Origin: Pseudomonas sp. GM79
GTDB taxonomy: Bacteria; Pseudomonadota; Gammaproteobacteria; Pseudomonadales; Pseudomonadaceae
NCBI RefSeq assembly: GCF_000282495.1
Contig: NZ_AKJE01000042.1
Location: forward strand, 1 to 64,000
Length of the DNA: 64,000 bases
Direction: 5' to 3'
Shown here: positions 1-9,399 of the stretch, piece after piece
How positions within the stretch are numbered: the first letter of the stretch is position 1
Layout: each line of letters starts with the position of its first letter
Notes under the pieces: generated by a model
Told to the model about the DNA's origin: nothing
Database searches by the model: none
What the model saw: only the letters and a program-made list of their open reading frames with translations
Position numbers and translations under genes: made by a program

Positions 1-88
1 CACAGGGGAACGCGGTCAAATGTGGGAGCAAGCCCGCTCCCACAGGGGAACGCGGTCAAATGTGGGAGCGGGCTTGCTCGCGAAGGCG
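1..88. repeat. REP palindromes, left-edge array
   Basis: The core GTGGGAGCGGGCTTGCTCGC and its variant form occur twice. The segment at 1-28 recurs exactly at 41-68, giving a 40-base period, so the window begins inside a REP tandem. The array lies just downstream of the ngg stop codon on the minus strand, a typical position for REP elements at gene ends. It may affect transcript ends or stability; that role is inferred from REPs in general. Confidence 0.85.
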
Positions 89-108
89 TCAGTCCGGGCA
101 CTCCATAA

Positions 109-1857
109 CTAAGGGACCGCCGGCTGACTATGCGCAAACAACAAATCCACAAACCGCTCCGCCGTCGGCTGCGGTTCATGGTTGGCCAGCCCGGCGCGTT
201 CATTGGCTTCGATAAACATGTACTCCGGCTGGTCGGCGGCCGGCACCATCAGGTCGAGCCCGACCATTGGAATATCCAGCGCCCGCGCTGCACGCACCGC
301 CGCATCCACCAAGGTCGGATGCAGAATCGCCGTGACGTCCTCAAGAATGCCGCCGGTATGAAGATTCGCCGTGCGCCGTACGAACAGATGCTCACCGGCC
401 GGCAGAATGCTGCTGTAGTCGTAACCCGCAGCCTGCAACGTGCGCTGGGTCTCATGGTCCTGCGGAATTTTGCTTTCGCCGCTGGTCGCCGCCTGACGGC
501 GACGGCTCTGGGCTTCGATCAGCGCGCCGATGGAGTGCTGACCATCGCCCACCACTTCCGCCGGCCGGCGAATGGCGGCTGCGACCACTTCGAAACCGAT
601 CACCAGAATCCGCAAGTCGAGGCCTTCATGGAAGCTTTCCAGCAGCACCCGACTGTCGAAGGTGCGGGCGTTTTCGATGGCTTGCTGGACCTCTTCGAGG
701 GTGCGTAAATCCACCGCCACCCCTTGGCCCTGTTCACCGTCCAGCGGTTTGACCACCACCCGTTGGTGCTCGTCGAGAAACGCCAGGTTGTCGTCCGCGC
801 TCCCCGCCAGTTGTTGGGCGGGCAGTTTAAGACCGGCGTTTTTCAGCACCTTGTGGGTCAGGCTTTTGTCCTGGCACAACGTCATGCTGATGGCGCTGGT
901 CAGATCGCTCAGGGATTCGCGGCAACGCACCCGGCGACTGCCGTGAATCAAGGTAAACAGACCCGCTTGCGCGTCATCCACCTGCACCTCAATGCCGCGC
1001 CGATGAGCCTCCTCGACGATGATCCGCGCATACGGATTGAACTCGGCTTCGGGGCCGGGGCCGAGAAACAACGGCTGGTTGATGCCGTTTTTGCGCTTGA
1101 TGGCGAAGGTCGACAAGTTGCGAAAACCGAGCTTGGCGTAAAGACTTTTCGCCTGACGGTTGTTGTGCAGCACAGACAGGTCCAGGTAACTCAGGCCACG
1201 GCTCATGAAGTGTTCGATCAAGTGCCGCACCAGCACTTCACCGACGCCTGGGCGGGAACACTGTGGATCGACCGCCAGGCACCACAGGCTGCTGCCGTTT
1301 TCCGGATCGTTGAACGCCTTGTGATGATTCAGGCCCATGACGCTGCCGATGATCGCGCCGCTGTCCTCGTCTTCGGCCAGCCAGTAAACCGGGCCGCCCT
1401 GGGGATGAGGTGTCAGCAAGCTCGCATCAATGGGCAGCATGCCGCGTGCCTGATACAGCTGATTGACAGCCTGCCAGTCCGTCTCGCTTTGCGCCCGACG
1501 GATGCGAAAGCCGCGAAACACCCGGGTGGCTTGGCGGTAATCGCTGAACCACAGGCGCAAGGTGTCGGAGGGGTCAAGAAACAGTTGCGCCGGCTCCAGC
1601 CCTAACACTTGCTGGGGCGCGGCAACGTACAAGGCGATGTCCCGCTCACCGGGCTGCTCATTGAGCAACTCTTGGGCAAGGCTCGCCGCATCGGGAAAGG
1701 TATGGCCGATCAGCAGCCGGCCCCAACCGCAATGCACCGCGATTGGCGCGGCGCCCAATTCACTGCCGTCTTCGGCCAGGCGCGCCTGCAGGCGCTCATA
1801 AGAGGGCGTCTGACCGCGCAACAAGCGTTGGCTATAAGCCGTGGCGTGAGGTTTCAT
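109..1857 (-). CDS. ngg: N-acetylglutaminylglutamine synthetase
   Basis: This 582-residue fusion carries a GNAT acetyltransferase domain (about residues 110-260, with an acetyl-CoA loop around VDPQCSRPGVGEVLVRHL) followed by an ATP-grasp ligase domain (about 290-575, with VVKPLDGEQGQGVAV and the metal-binding FIEANERAG near the end). The pairing is characteristic of the enzyme that makes the osmoprotectant dipeptide N-acetylglutaminylglutamine amide (NAGGN), probably acetylating glutamine and ligating a second one. It starts three bases after the stop codon of asnO, so the two are cotranscribed. In other Pseudomonas an M42-type peptidase gene follows; that position is beyond the left edge. 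Osmotic induction is known for the pathway but is not visible here. Confidence 0.9.
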   Translation of the reverse strand: MKPHATAYSQRLLRGQTPSYERLQARLAEDGSELGAAPIAVHCGWGRLLIGHTFPDAASLAQELLNEQPGERDIALYVAAPQQVLGLEPAQLFLDPSDTLRLWFSDYRQATRVFRGFRIRRAQSETDWQAVNQLYQARGMLPIDASLLTPHPQGGPVYWLAEDEDSGAIIGSVMGLNHHKAFNDPENGSSLWCLAVDPQCSRPGVGEVLVRHLIEHFMSRGLSYLDLSVLHNNRQAKSLYAKLGFRNLSTFAIKRKNGINQPLFLGPGPEAEFNPYARIIVEEAHRRGIEVQVDDAQAGLFTLIHGSRRVRCRESLSDLTSAISMTLCQDKSLTHKVLKNAGLKLPAQQLAGSADDNLAFLDEHQRVVVKPLDGEQGQGVAVDLRTLEEVQQAIENARTFDSRVLLESFHEGLDLRILVIGFEVVAAAIRRPAEVVGDGQHSIGALIEAQSRRRQAATSGESKIPQDHETQRTLQAAGYDYSSILPAGEHLFVRRTANLHTGGILEDVTAILHPTLVDAAVRAARALDIPMVGLDLMVPAADQPEYMFIEANERAGLANHEPQPTAERFVDLLFAHSQPAVP

Positions 1858-1860
1858 CGA

Positions 1861-3633
1861 TCAGATTCCTTGTTCACTGAGCCACAGGTTCAGGGCTGCC
1901 AATTGCCACAGCTTGGAGCCGCGCAACGGGGTCAGTTGACCTTGTGGATCGGTCAGCAGGCGGTCGAGCATGGCGGGGTTGAACAGACCACGATCCTGAC
2001 TCGGATCGAGCAGCAGTTCACGCACCCAGTTCAGCGTGTCACCCTGCAAATGCTTGAGGCCAGGGACCGGGAAGTAACCCTTTTTGCGGTCGATCACTTC
2101 ACTGGGAATGACCAGCCGCGCCGCTTCTTTCAAGACTTGCTTACCGCCATCCGGCAGCTTGAATTTGCCCGGCACCCGCGCCGACAATTCCACCAGGCGA
2201 TAGTCGAGAAAGGGCGTACGCGCTTCCAGGCCCCAGGCCATGGTCATGTTGTCGACCCGCTTGACCGGGTCATCCACCAGCATCACGGTGCTGTCCAGAC
2301 GCAGGGCTTTGTCTACGGCTGCGTCGGCACCGGGCTGTGCGAAATGTTCCTTCACGAAGTCGCCGGCCGCGTCGTTGGCCGTCAGCCATTTCGGCTGCAC
2401 CGTGGCGGCGTAGTCGGTATAGCTGCGGTCGAAAAACGCATCGCGATAGGCCGCGTACGGATCGCTCGCACCGTCCACCTGCGGATACCAGTGATACCCG
2501 GCGAACAACTCGTCTGCGCCCTGACCGCTTTGCACCACCTTGCAGTGCTTGGCCACTTCGCGAGATAGCAGATAGAACGCGATACAGTCATGGCTGACCA
2601 TCGGTTCGCTCATGGCGCGGAACGCCGCGGGCAGTTGCTCGATGATCTCTTTTTCGTCGATGCGCAATTGGTGATGGTGTGTGCCGTAGTGCTTGGCGAT
2701 CAGGTCCGAATACTGGAACTCGTCACCACGCTCGCCGCCGGCATCCTGGAAGCCGATGGAAAAGGTCGACAAGTCTTCGACCCCGACTTCGCGCAACAGG
2801 CCCACCAACAGACTTGAATCGACGCCGCCGGAAAGCAACACGCCAACGTCCACCGCCGCCCGTTGACGGATCGCCACCGCATCACGGGTGCTGTCGAGCA
2901 CGCGGTCGCGCCAGTCTTCGAGGGTCAGGTTCATCTCATCGGCATGTGGGCCGTATGGCAAGGTCCACCAGGTTTTCTGCTCGGTGGTGCCGTCCGCGTC
3001 GATGCGCATCCAACTCGCCGGGGGCAGTTTCTCGATGCCCGCCAGCAAGGTGCGCGGGGCCGGGACCACTGCATGGAAGTTCAGATAATGATTGAGCGCC
3101 ACCGGATCGAGAATCGGGTTGATGTCGCCACCCTTGAGCAATGCTGGCAGGGCCGAGGCAAAGCGCAGGCGTTGACCGGTGCGCGAGAGATACAACGGCT
3201 TCACGCCGAGACGGTCGCGGGCGATGAACAGGCGCTTGGCATCGCGCTCCCAAATGGCGAAGGCGAACATGCCATTGAGTTTGGGCAACAGGGCTTCGCC
3301 CCAGGCGTGATAACCCTTGAGCAGCACTTCGGTGTCGCCGCCGGAATAGAAGGCGTAACCGAGGCTTTCAAGCTCAGTGCGCAGTTCCGGGAAGTTGTAG
3401 ATCGCGCCGTTGAAGGCCAGGGACAGGCCCAGTTGGTTGTCGATCATCGGCTGGGCTGAGCCGTCCGACAGGTCCATGATTTTCAGGCGCCGATGGCCGA
3501 GGGCAATCGGCCCCTGGCTGTGGAAGCCCCACGCATCAGGGCCACGAGGGGCCAGGTGATGGGTGATTCGTTCAATGGCTGCGAGGTCCGCAGGTTGATG
3601 GTCGAAACGTAATTCTCCAGCTAATCCGCACAT
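1861..3633 (-). CDS. asnO: N-acetylglutaminylglutamine amidotransferase (AsnB family)
   Basis: A 590-residue class II glutamine amidotransferase. Cys2 (MCGLAG) is the expected N-terminal nucleophile after Met removal, and the glutaminase domain covers about residues 1-210. The ATP-pyrophosphatase synthetase domain follows, with the signature LLSGGVDSSLLVGL near residue 265. It resembles asparagine synthetase B, but its tight pairing with ngg identifies it as the enzyme that amidates the C terminus of the NAGGN dipeptide. An AAGGAC ribosome site lies a few bases before the ATG. The 123-base gap to mnmC should hold the operon promoter. Plain asparagine synthetase is the alternative from the protein alone. 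Confidence 0.9.
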   Translation of the reverse strand: MCGLAGELRFDHQPADLAAIERITHHLAPRGPDAWGFHSQGPIALGHRRLKIMDLSDGSAQPMIDNQLGLSLAFNGAIYNFPELRTELESLGYAFYSGGDTEVLLKGYHAWGEALLPKLNGMFAFAIWERDAKRLFIARDRLGVKPLYLSRTGQRLRFASALPALLKGGDINPILDPVALNHYLNFHAVVPAPRTLLAGIEKLPPASWMRIDADGTTEQKTWWTLPYGPHADEMNLTLEDWRDRVLDSTRDAVAIRQRAAVDVGVLLSGGVDSSLLVGLLREVGVEDLSTFSIGFQDAGGERGDEFQYSDLIAKHYGTHHHQLRIDEKEIIEQLPAAFRAMSEPMVSHDCIAFYLLSREVAKHCKVVQSGQGADELFAGYHWYPQVDGASDPYAAYRDAFFDRSYTDYAATVQPKWLTANDAAGDFVKEHFAQPGADAAVDKALRLDSTVMLVDDPVKRVDNMTMAWGLEARTPFLDYRLVELSARVPGKFKLPDGGKQVLKEAARLVIPSEVIDRKKGYFPVPGLKHLQGDTLNWVRELLLDPSQDRGLFNPAMLDRLLTDPQGQLTPLRGSKLWQLAALNLWLSEQGI

Positions 3634-3756
3634 AAGTCCTTACCGGTTTTTCCGTTGGGGAGGGTCAATCGATACCTCGCCAAAAACGGCGGGTACCCGG
3701 AAACTGACCCAGCTGGACCCCTGGAGTTTTAGACCGATAAGTTATAAGGCTGTGGG

Positions 3757-5739
3757 TCAGGCTTTTCCGCGGATCAATTGGCGTAAGGCAAAACGATTGG
3801 GATGGCAGGCCTCGGCCACGGTTCTGGGCAAGGGCAGGGGCTCGTTTTCAAGCCATGCGGTCAATAGCTCGCCAGACAACGGCGCGGTGATCAAACCGCG
3901 AGAACCGTGACCGCTGTTGACGTAAAACCCCTCGAGCCATGGGCAGGGAACATCGGGCACTTGCCGGGCATCTTTGCTCAGTGCGGCATAGGCGTCGGCG
4001 AAGGCAGCCTGGTTGGCCAACGGTCCGACGATCGGCAGGTAGTCGGGGCTGGTACAGCGGAATGCCGCGCGTCCTTCCAGTTGCTGCGGGTCCAGGTCTT
4101 GCACATGCAGACGGGCGACCAGATCAGTGGAGATTTCCTCGAGCAATGCCAGGTTGCCGAGGTGTTCGGCGACGGTCGGGGTCAGCTCATCGCTTTTGAA
4201 ATCGAAGCTGGCGCCGAGTGTGTGTTCACCCTGGCGTGCGGGCGCCACATAGCCTTCGGCGCAGACGACGGTCGCCAGGCTCTGGCTTTCAGGGGTTTGC
4301 GCCAGTCGGGTAATCTGGCCGCGAATGCGTTTGAGGGGCAAGTCGGCGCTGTGTGGAAAACGCTTGATCTCGGCGGCGCCGGCCAGAATCACCACGGGCG
4401 CACTGGCCAGCAATGTATCGCCGTCCCAGGCCTGCCACTGATCATCGACCTTGCGCAGTTCCAGCACGTCGCGATGGGGCAGCCACTGGATGTTCGTTGA
4501 GGACGCCTGCCTCTGGCACAACGCAGGCGGATGAACCCAGCCGCCTTCAGGGTAGAACAAGCCGCCGTGCGCCAATTCGATGCCGGCCCGGGCCTGGGCC
4601 TGGGGTTGATCGAGCAGATGCACCAGGCTCGGTGAAAAGGCCGTTGCCAATTGCGCCTGACGCTCGGCTTCCTTGGCATTGAAGGCCAGTTGCAAGACGC
4701 CGCAATCGTCCCAGTCGACGCCACGCTGCAGTTGTTCCAGCAGACGTCGGGTGTAACCAAAACCGCTGACGATCAATTGCGACAACGCCGTGCCGTGAGC
4801 AGAAAGCTTGAGGTACAGCACGCCCTGAGGATTGCCCGAGGCTTCCTGCGCCAGTGCTTCGTGGCGGTCCAGCAGGCTCACTCGCCAACCCCGCGCGGCC
4901 AGGCTGGCGGCACTGGCGCAACCGGCCAGCCCGGCACCGATCACCAGGGCGCGGCGTTCGCCGGTCAGCGGCTGTGGGCGAGCGAACCATGGTTTTGCCG
5001 AGGTCGGTTTAGCGGCCTCTTCGGGCCAACCGAGGAACGTGCCCCGCAGAATTTCCCATTTATGGCCGATGCCCGGCGTGCGCTTCATCTTGAAACCCGC
5101 CGCATTCAGCAAACGGCGCACCCATCCGGTGCTGGTAAAGGTGCTGATGGTCGAGCCGGGTGCCGCCAGGCGTGCCAGTTCGGCAAACAATTCGGCGGTC
5201 CACATGTCGGGGTTTTTCGCCGGGGCGAAGCCGTCGAGAAACCAGGCGTCGATTTGCGCATCCAGTTGCGGCAACTGCTCAAGTGCATCGCCGACCAGCA
5301 AGGTCAGGGTGACGCGGCCGTTGTCCAGGACCAGGCGCTGAAAGCCTTGATGGATCGCGACGTATTGCGCCAGCAATTGATCGGCAAACGGCTTGAGTTC
5401 CGGCCATAGGGCCAGGGCCCGTTGCAGGTCGGGAGCGCTCAGCGGGTACTTTTCGACGCTGACAAAATGCAGTCGCGCACCGGCCACCGCGTGCTGTTCG
5501 AACAACTGCCAGGCACAGAGAAAATTCAGCCCGGTACCGAACCCGGTTTCGCCAATCACCAATCGACCGCTTGCCGGCAATGCGGCGAAACGCTCGTGCA
5601 AATCGTTTTGCTGCAGAAACACGTAGCGGGTTTCTTCAAGGCCCGACTGGTCGGAAAAATACACATCATCGAACACCCGCGAACGCGGGCGACCTTGGTC
5701 GTCCCAGTCGAGCTGGGCGTGGGGCAATACAGGTTTCAT
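3757..5739 (-). CDS. mnmC: bifunctional tRNA mnm5s2U biosynthesis protein MnmC
   Basis: A 660-residue two-domain enzyme that finishes the 5-methylaminomethyl-2-thiouridine wobble base in tRNAs. Residues about 1-240 form the SAM-dependent methyltransferase domain (GETGFGTGLNFL; DAWFLDGFAPAKNPDMW). Residues about 265-650 form the FAD-dependent oxidase domain with a dinucleotide-binding start ([21 protein letters not shown]) and a C-terminal FAD contact (YVNSGHGSRGLITAPL). The oxidase removes the carboxymethyl group from cmnm5U, and the methyltransferase then methylates nm5U. Length and domain order match E. coli MnmC. It is transcribed alone, divergent from pap. The start fits the conserved N terminus MKPVLPHAQLDWDDQGRPRS. 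Confidence 0.95.
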   Translation of the reverse strand: MKPVLPHAQLDWDDQGRPRSRVFDDVYFSDQSGLEETRYVFLQQNDLHERFAALPASGRLVIGETGFGTGLNFLCAWQLFEQHAVAGARLHFVSVEKYPLSAPDLQRALALWPELKPFADQLLAQYVAIHQGFQRLVLDNGRVTLTLLVGDALEQLPQLDAQIDAWFLDGFAPAKNPDMWTAELFAELARLAAPGSTISTFTSTGWVRRLLNAAGFKMKRTPGIGHKWEILRGTFLGWPEEAAKPTSAKPWFARPQPLTGERRALVIGAGLAGCASAASLAARGWRVSLLDRHEALAQEASGNPQGVLYLKLSAHGTALSQLIVSGFGYTRRLLEQLQRGVDWDDCGVLQLAFNAKEAERQAQLATAFSPSLVHLLDQPQAQARAGIELAHGGLFYPEGGWVHPPALCQRQASSTNIQWLPHRDVLELRKVDDQWQAWDGDTLLASAPVVILAGAAEIKRFPHSADLPLKRIRGQITRLAQTPESQSLATVVCAEGYVAPARQGEHTLGASFDFKSDELTPTVAEHLGNLALLEEISTDLVARLHVQDLDPQQLEGRAAFRCTSPDYLPIVGPLANQAAFADAYAALSKDARQVPDVPCPWLEGFYVNSGHGSRGLITAPLSGELLTAWLENEPLPLPRTVAEACHPNRFALRQLIRGKA

Positions 5740-5844
5740 GGCAGGCTCGGCAACGACAAGGTGGCCATTCTAGCCGATCGCCGTGGCCGTGCTTGATCCA
5801 TGGCAAGTGCCGCATTGGCTGTGTCAGGGAAAATCGTCGCTTTT

Positions 5845-5973
5845 GTGGCGAGGGAGCTTGCTCCCGCTCGGGTGCGAAGCAGCCGCAAGCTGGTTGCCTA
5901 TGTACCACTGGAGTGCGGGGTTGCCGATGTCGGGACGGCTTCGCCGTCCAGCGGGAGCAAGCTCCCTCGCCAC
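5845..5973. repeat. REP doublet, second family
   Basis: Two inverted copies of GTGGCGAGGGAGCTTGCTCC lie at the two ends of a 129-base element with a partly palindromic interior (GAAGCAGCCGC; GGCTTCGCCGTCC). This is a different family from the GTGGGAGCGGG type seen elsewhere in the window. It fills most of the 323-base gap between the divergent genes mnmC and pap; the flanking parts should hold their promoters. Confidence 0.85.
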
Positions 5974-6062
5974 AGGGGTTTGTATCCGCTTCAAAGATTG
6001 ATTTGTCCTACATATGGGTAGTCAATCCGCTAGTCTTGCTCAATCCTGGAAGGAGCTGCCTT

Positions 6063-7586
6063 ATGTTCGAATCCGCCGAAATCGGTCATGCCATCGACAA
6101 AGAAACCTATGACGCCGAAGTGCCGGCCCTGCGTGAAGCTTTGCTCGAAGCGCAGTTCGAACTTCGGCAGCAACGGCGCTTTCCCGTGATCATCTTGATC
6201 AACGGCATCGAAGGGGCCGGCAAGGGCGAGACCGTCAAGTTGCTCAATGAATGGATGGACCCGCGCTCGATCGAGGTCCGCACCTTCGACCAGCAGACCG
6301 ACGAAGAACTGGCGCGACCGCCGGCCTGGCGCTACTGGCGGATGCTCCCGGCCAAGGGCCGCATGGGGATTTTCTTCGGCAACTGGTACAGCCAGATGCT
6401 GCAGGGACGGGTTCATGGTTTGTTCAAGGATCCGCGACTCGATCAAAGCATCAACGGGGCCGAGCGGTTAGAGAAGATGCTGTGCGACGAAGGCGCGCTG
6501 ATCTTCAAGTTCTGGTTTCATCTCTCCAAAAAACAAATGAAAGCGCGGCTCAAGGCGCTGGCCGATGACCCGTTGCACAGTTGGCGCATCAGCCCGCTGG
6601 ACTGGCAGCAATCGCAGACCTACGACAAATTCGTCAAATACGGCGAACGGGTGCTGCGCCGCACCAGCCGCGACTATGCGCCGTGGCATGTGATTGCAGG
6701 CGTGGACGCGAATTATAGAAGCCTGGCGGTCGGCAAGATTCTGCTCGATGGCCTGCAAAGTGCACTGAAAAGACCCAGGATTCACCCGGACAAAGTCAGC
6801 GCCGCGCCCTTGTTCCCCAGCGTCGATCAGGTGAATTTGCTCGACAGCCTGGACATGACGCTGAGCCTGGACAAGGACGATTACGAAGAACAACTGATTA
6901 CCGAACAGGCACGGTTTTCCGGGTTGATGCGCGACAAGCGCATGCGTCGCCACGCGTTGATTGCATTGTTCGAAGGCAATGACGCGGCAGGCAAGGGCGG
7001 GGCAATTCGTCGGGTGGCCGCGGCACTCGACCCGCGCCAGTACGACATCGTGCCGATCGCCGCGCCTACCGAGGAAGAACGGGCCCAGCCGTATCTCTGG
7101 CGATTCTGGCGGCATATCCCGGCCCGGGGCAAATTCACTGTGTTCGACCGTTCCTGGTATGGCCGGGTGCTGGTGGAGCGCATCGAAGGCTATTGCAGCA
7201 AGGCGGATTGGTTGCGCGCCTACGGTGAGATCAACGACTTCGAAGAGCAGATCGCCGACGCCGGGGTGATCGTGGTCAAGTTCTGGCTGGCCATCGACAA
7301 ACAGACCCAACTGAAGCGCTTCCAGGAGCGTGAAGAAATCCCCTTCAAGCGTTTCAAGATCACCGAAGACGACTGGCGCAATCGCGACAAGTGGGACGAT
7401 TACCGCACCGCTGTCGGCGACATGGTCGATCGCACCAGCACCGAGGTATCACCGTGGACCCTGGTGGAAGCCAATGACAAGCGCTGGGCGCGGGTCAAGG
7501 TTCTGCGCACCCTTAACCAGGCACTGGAAGAGGCGTTCGAAAAGTCCGACAAACGCGAGAAGAAACAGCGAAAACGCAAGCCCTGA
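6063..7586 (+). CDS. pap: polyphosphate:AMP phosphotransferase (PPK2 class II)
   Basis: A 507-residue protein with two tandem PPK2 domains (about 10-240 and 265-500). Each has a Walker A-like loop: GIEGAGKGE in the first and GNDAAGKGGAIRR in the second. Each also has the lid-type WRFWRHIP / WRYWRMLP element. Class II double-domain PPK2 enzymes phosphorylate AMP to ADP with polyphosphate, and the C-terminal half usually carries catalysis. I chose the ATG at 6063 because AAGGAG sits 7 bases upstream and the N terminus MFESAEIGHAIDKE matches Pseudomonas Pap. The open frame extends further upstream, but only through REP sequence. The thiolase downstream is also its neighbour in P. aeruginosa (PA3455-PA3454, from memory). 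Confidence 0.93.
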   Translation: MFESAEIGHAIDKETYDAEVPALREALLEAQFELRQQRRFPVIILINGIEGAGKGETVKLLNEWMDPRSIEVRTFDQQTDEELARPPAWRYWRMLPAKGRMGIFFGNWYSQMLQGRVHGLFKDPRLDQSINGAERLEKMLCDEGALIFKFWFHLSKKQMKARLKALADDPLHSWRISPLDWQQSQTYDKFVKYGERVLRRTSRDYAPWHVIAGVDANYRSLAVGKILLDGLQSALKRPRIHPDKVSAAPLFPSVDQVNLLDSLDMTLSLDKDDYEEQLITEQARFSGLMRDKRMRRHALIALFEGNDAAGKGGAIRRVAAALDPRQYDIVPIAAPTEEERAQPYLWRFWRHIPARGKFTVFDRSWYGRVLVERIEGYCSKADWLRAYGEINDFEEQIADAGVIVVKFWLAIDKQTQLKRFQEREEIPFKRFKITEDDWRNRDKWDDYRTAVGDMVDRTSTEVSPWTLVEANDKRWARVKVLRTLNQALEEAFEKSDKREKKQRKRKP

Positions 7587-7691
7587 ACCGATGGCTACGC
7601 ATACGCGGGGTGAATGATTGTCGCGGTCAGTCATAGGGTGGACTTATGCTCGGTCCAACTCCTGACTGACAACAACAATGAGGTGTATGCC

Positions 7692-8876
7692 ATGCGTGAA
7701 GTGGTGATCGTCGACAGCGTACGGACCGGCCTGGCCAAATCCTTTCGCGGCAAGTTCAACATGACCCGCCCGGACGACATGGCGGCCCACTGTGTCAATG
7801 CGCTGCTCACGCGCAATGACGTCGACCCGGCCAGCGTCGAGGATTGCATCGTCGGCGCCGGCTCCAACGAAGGCGCCCAGGGCTTCAACATCGGCCGCAA
7901 CGTCGCGGTGCTATCGCACCTGGGCATCGGCACGGCTGGCATGACCCTTAACCGCTTCTGTTCATCGGGCTTGCAGGCCATCGCCATTGCCGCCAATCAG
8001 ATCGCTTCGGGCTGCAGCGACATCATTGTCGCTGGTGGCGTCGAGTCGATCAGCCTGACCATGAAAAGCGTCAACACCGACAACCTGATCAACCCGCTGC
8101 TGAAAGAGCAGGTACCGGGCATCTATTTCCCCATGGGCCAGACCGCCGAAATCGTCGCACGTCGTTACGACGTCAGCCGCCAAGAGCAGGATGTGTACGC
8201 CCTGCAAAGCCAGCAACGTACCGCCCTGGCGCAGGCCGCGGGGTTGTTCAACGATGAGATCGTGCCGATGGCGGTAAAGTATCGCGTTGAAGACAAGGCC
8301 ACCGGTCAAGTGCAGATTCTCGACGGCATCGTCGATCACGATGACTGCAACCGCCCGGACACCACGCTGCAAAGCCTGGCCGGGTTGAAACCGGTGTTTG
8401 CCGAGGATGGCTCGGTGACCGCCGGCAACTCGTCGCAGCTGTCCGACGGCGCTTCGATGACCCTGGTGATGAGCCTGGAAAAAGCCCTGGCGCTGGGGCT
8501 CAAGCCCAAAGCCTTCTTCCGCGGTTTTGCCGTGGCCGGGTGTCAGCCGGACGAAATGGGTATCGGCCCGGTGTTTTCGGTGCCGAAGTTGCTCAAGGCG
8601 AAGGGATTGCAGGTTGCCGACATTGATCTGTGGGAACTTAACGAAGCGTTCGCCTCGCAATGCCTGTACAGCCGCAATCGGCTGGAAATCGACAACGACA
8701 AATACAACGTCAACGGCGGCTCGATTGCCATCGGCCATCCATTCGGCATGACCGGTTCGCGTCAGGTCGGGCACATCGTGCGTGAGCTGCAGCGGCGTAA
8801 CCTGCGTTACGGCATCGTCACCATGTGCGTGGGGGGCGGGATGGGGGCTACGGGGTTGTTTGAGGCGGTGCGTTAA
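7692..8876 (+). CDS. acetyl-CoA C-acyltransferase (thiolase)
   Basis: A 394-residue thiolase of the degradative/biosynthetic superfamily. The acyl-accepting cysteine is in LNRFCSSGLQA (about residue 90), the histidine in GGSIAIGHPFGMTGSRQ (about 345), and the second catalytic cysteine in MCVGGGMGA near the C terminus. All active-site residues are present. It probably cleaves 3-ketoacyl-CoA or condenses acetyl-CoA; the substrate length cannot be read from the sequence. No beta-oxidation partner is adjacent. The start at ATG 7692 gives the conserved N terminus MREVVIVDSVRTG; the longer upstream frame is non-conserved leader. Confidence 0.92.
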   Translation: MREVVIVDSVRTGLAKSFRGKFNMTRPDDMAAHCVNALLTRNDVDPASVEDCIVGAGSNEGAQGFNIGRNVAVLSHLGIGTAGMTLNRFCSSGLQAIAIAANQIASGCSDIIVAGGVESISLTMKSVNTDNLINPLLKEQVPGIYFPMGQTAEIVARRYDVSRQEQDVYALQSQQRTALAQAAGLFNDEIVPMAVKYRVEDKATGQVQILDGIVDHDDCNRPDTTLQSLAGLKPVFAEDGSVTAGNSSQLSDGASMTLVMSLEKALALGLKPKAFFRGFAVAGCQPDEMGIGPVFSVPKLLKAKGLQVADIDLWELNEAFASQCLYSRNRLEIDNDKYNVNGGSIAIGHPFGMTGSRQVGHIVRELQRRNLRYGIVTMCVGGGMGATGLFEAVR

Positions 8877-8907
8877 ATCTGCAAGATTTGTTGCCTGATC
8901 AACCGCT

Positions 8908-8988
8908 TTCGCGAGCAAGCCCGCTCCCACATTTGATCGCGTCCAACTTTGGAATTCGGTCAAGTGTGGGAGCGGGCTTGCTCGCGAA
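8908..8988. repeat. REP doublet (GTGGGAGCGGG family)
   Basis: Two inverted copies of the REP core (TTCGCGAGCAAGCCCGCTCC and its complement) separated by about 35 bases. It lies between the stop codons of the convergent thiolase and DUF6316-like genes. Such paired REPs (REPINs) can form a large cruciform or RNA hairpin. Confidence 0.9.
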
Positions 8989-9003
8989 TACAGGCGCCGC
9001 GGT

Positions 9004-9198
9004 TTACCGGCTCGTACACAAGAACTGCATCCGCTCGATATACGCTTGAATCTCACGCACCGCTGCTTCCCGGTCTTCAAACGGCCCCTCCAGCGTCTGT
9101 TCCCGCGTGGTGAAATACAGCTGTCCATTCACACGACACAACCGGTCACAACGAAAGTGGGTGGCGGGGGCGTTGTCTTGGGCGCGCATGCCGTACAT
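9004..9198 (-). CDS. small conserved hypothetical protein (DUF6316-like)
   Basis: A 64-residue soluble protein starting MYGMRAQDNAPATHFRCDR. I chose the ATG at 9198 because AGGAGA lies 6-7 bases upstream; an in-frame start 14 codons earlier has no such site. It contains two cysteines (FRCDRLCR) and a GPFEDREAAVREIQAYIERM segment likely to form a helix. It resembles the short DUF6316 proteins common in Pseudomonas, with no known function. It is convergent with the thiolase gene and divergent from the DMT transporter gene. Confidence 0.7.
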   Translation of the reverse strand: MYGMRAQDNAPATHFRCDRLCRVNGQLYFTTREQTLEGPFEDREAAVREIQAYIERMQFLCTSR

Positions 9199-9399
9199 GG
9201 GCGATCTCCTGCGGGTGACGGTTTCAATGAGCTTATGCATGAACCACTTGCCACGCCTGGCCAGCTGATCGACGGCATATCGTCAACTTTATGGTGCGAC
9301 CTGCACAGTTTCATTCGCGGCCCGTCGGCAACTGTCCCTGTGTCGCGCTCCCGTCTGAGCCTAGAATGACCGTTTTCGCCAATCGGCTTCGGGGTCAGC

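Noticed and set aside
1..88. 40-base periodic repeat as a possible CRISPR start
   Set aside because: The units are REP palindromes with identical spacers, not variable spacers.
5571..6062. N-terminal extension of pap by 164 codons
   Set aside because: The extension translates REP sequence and lies upstream of a good ribosome site at the conserved start.
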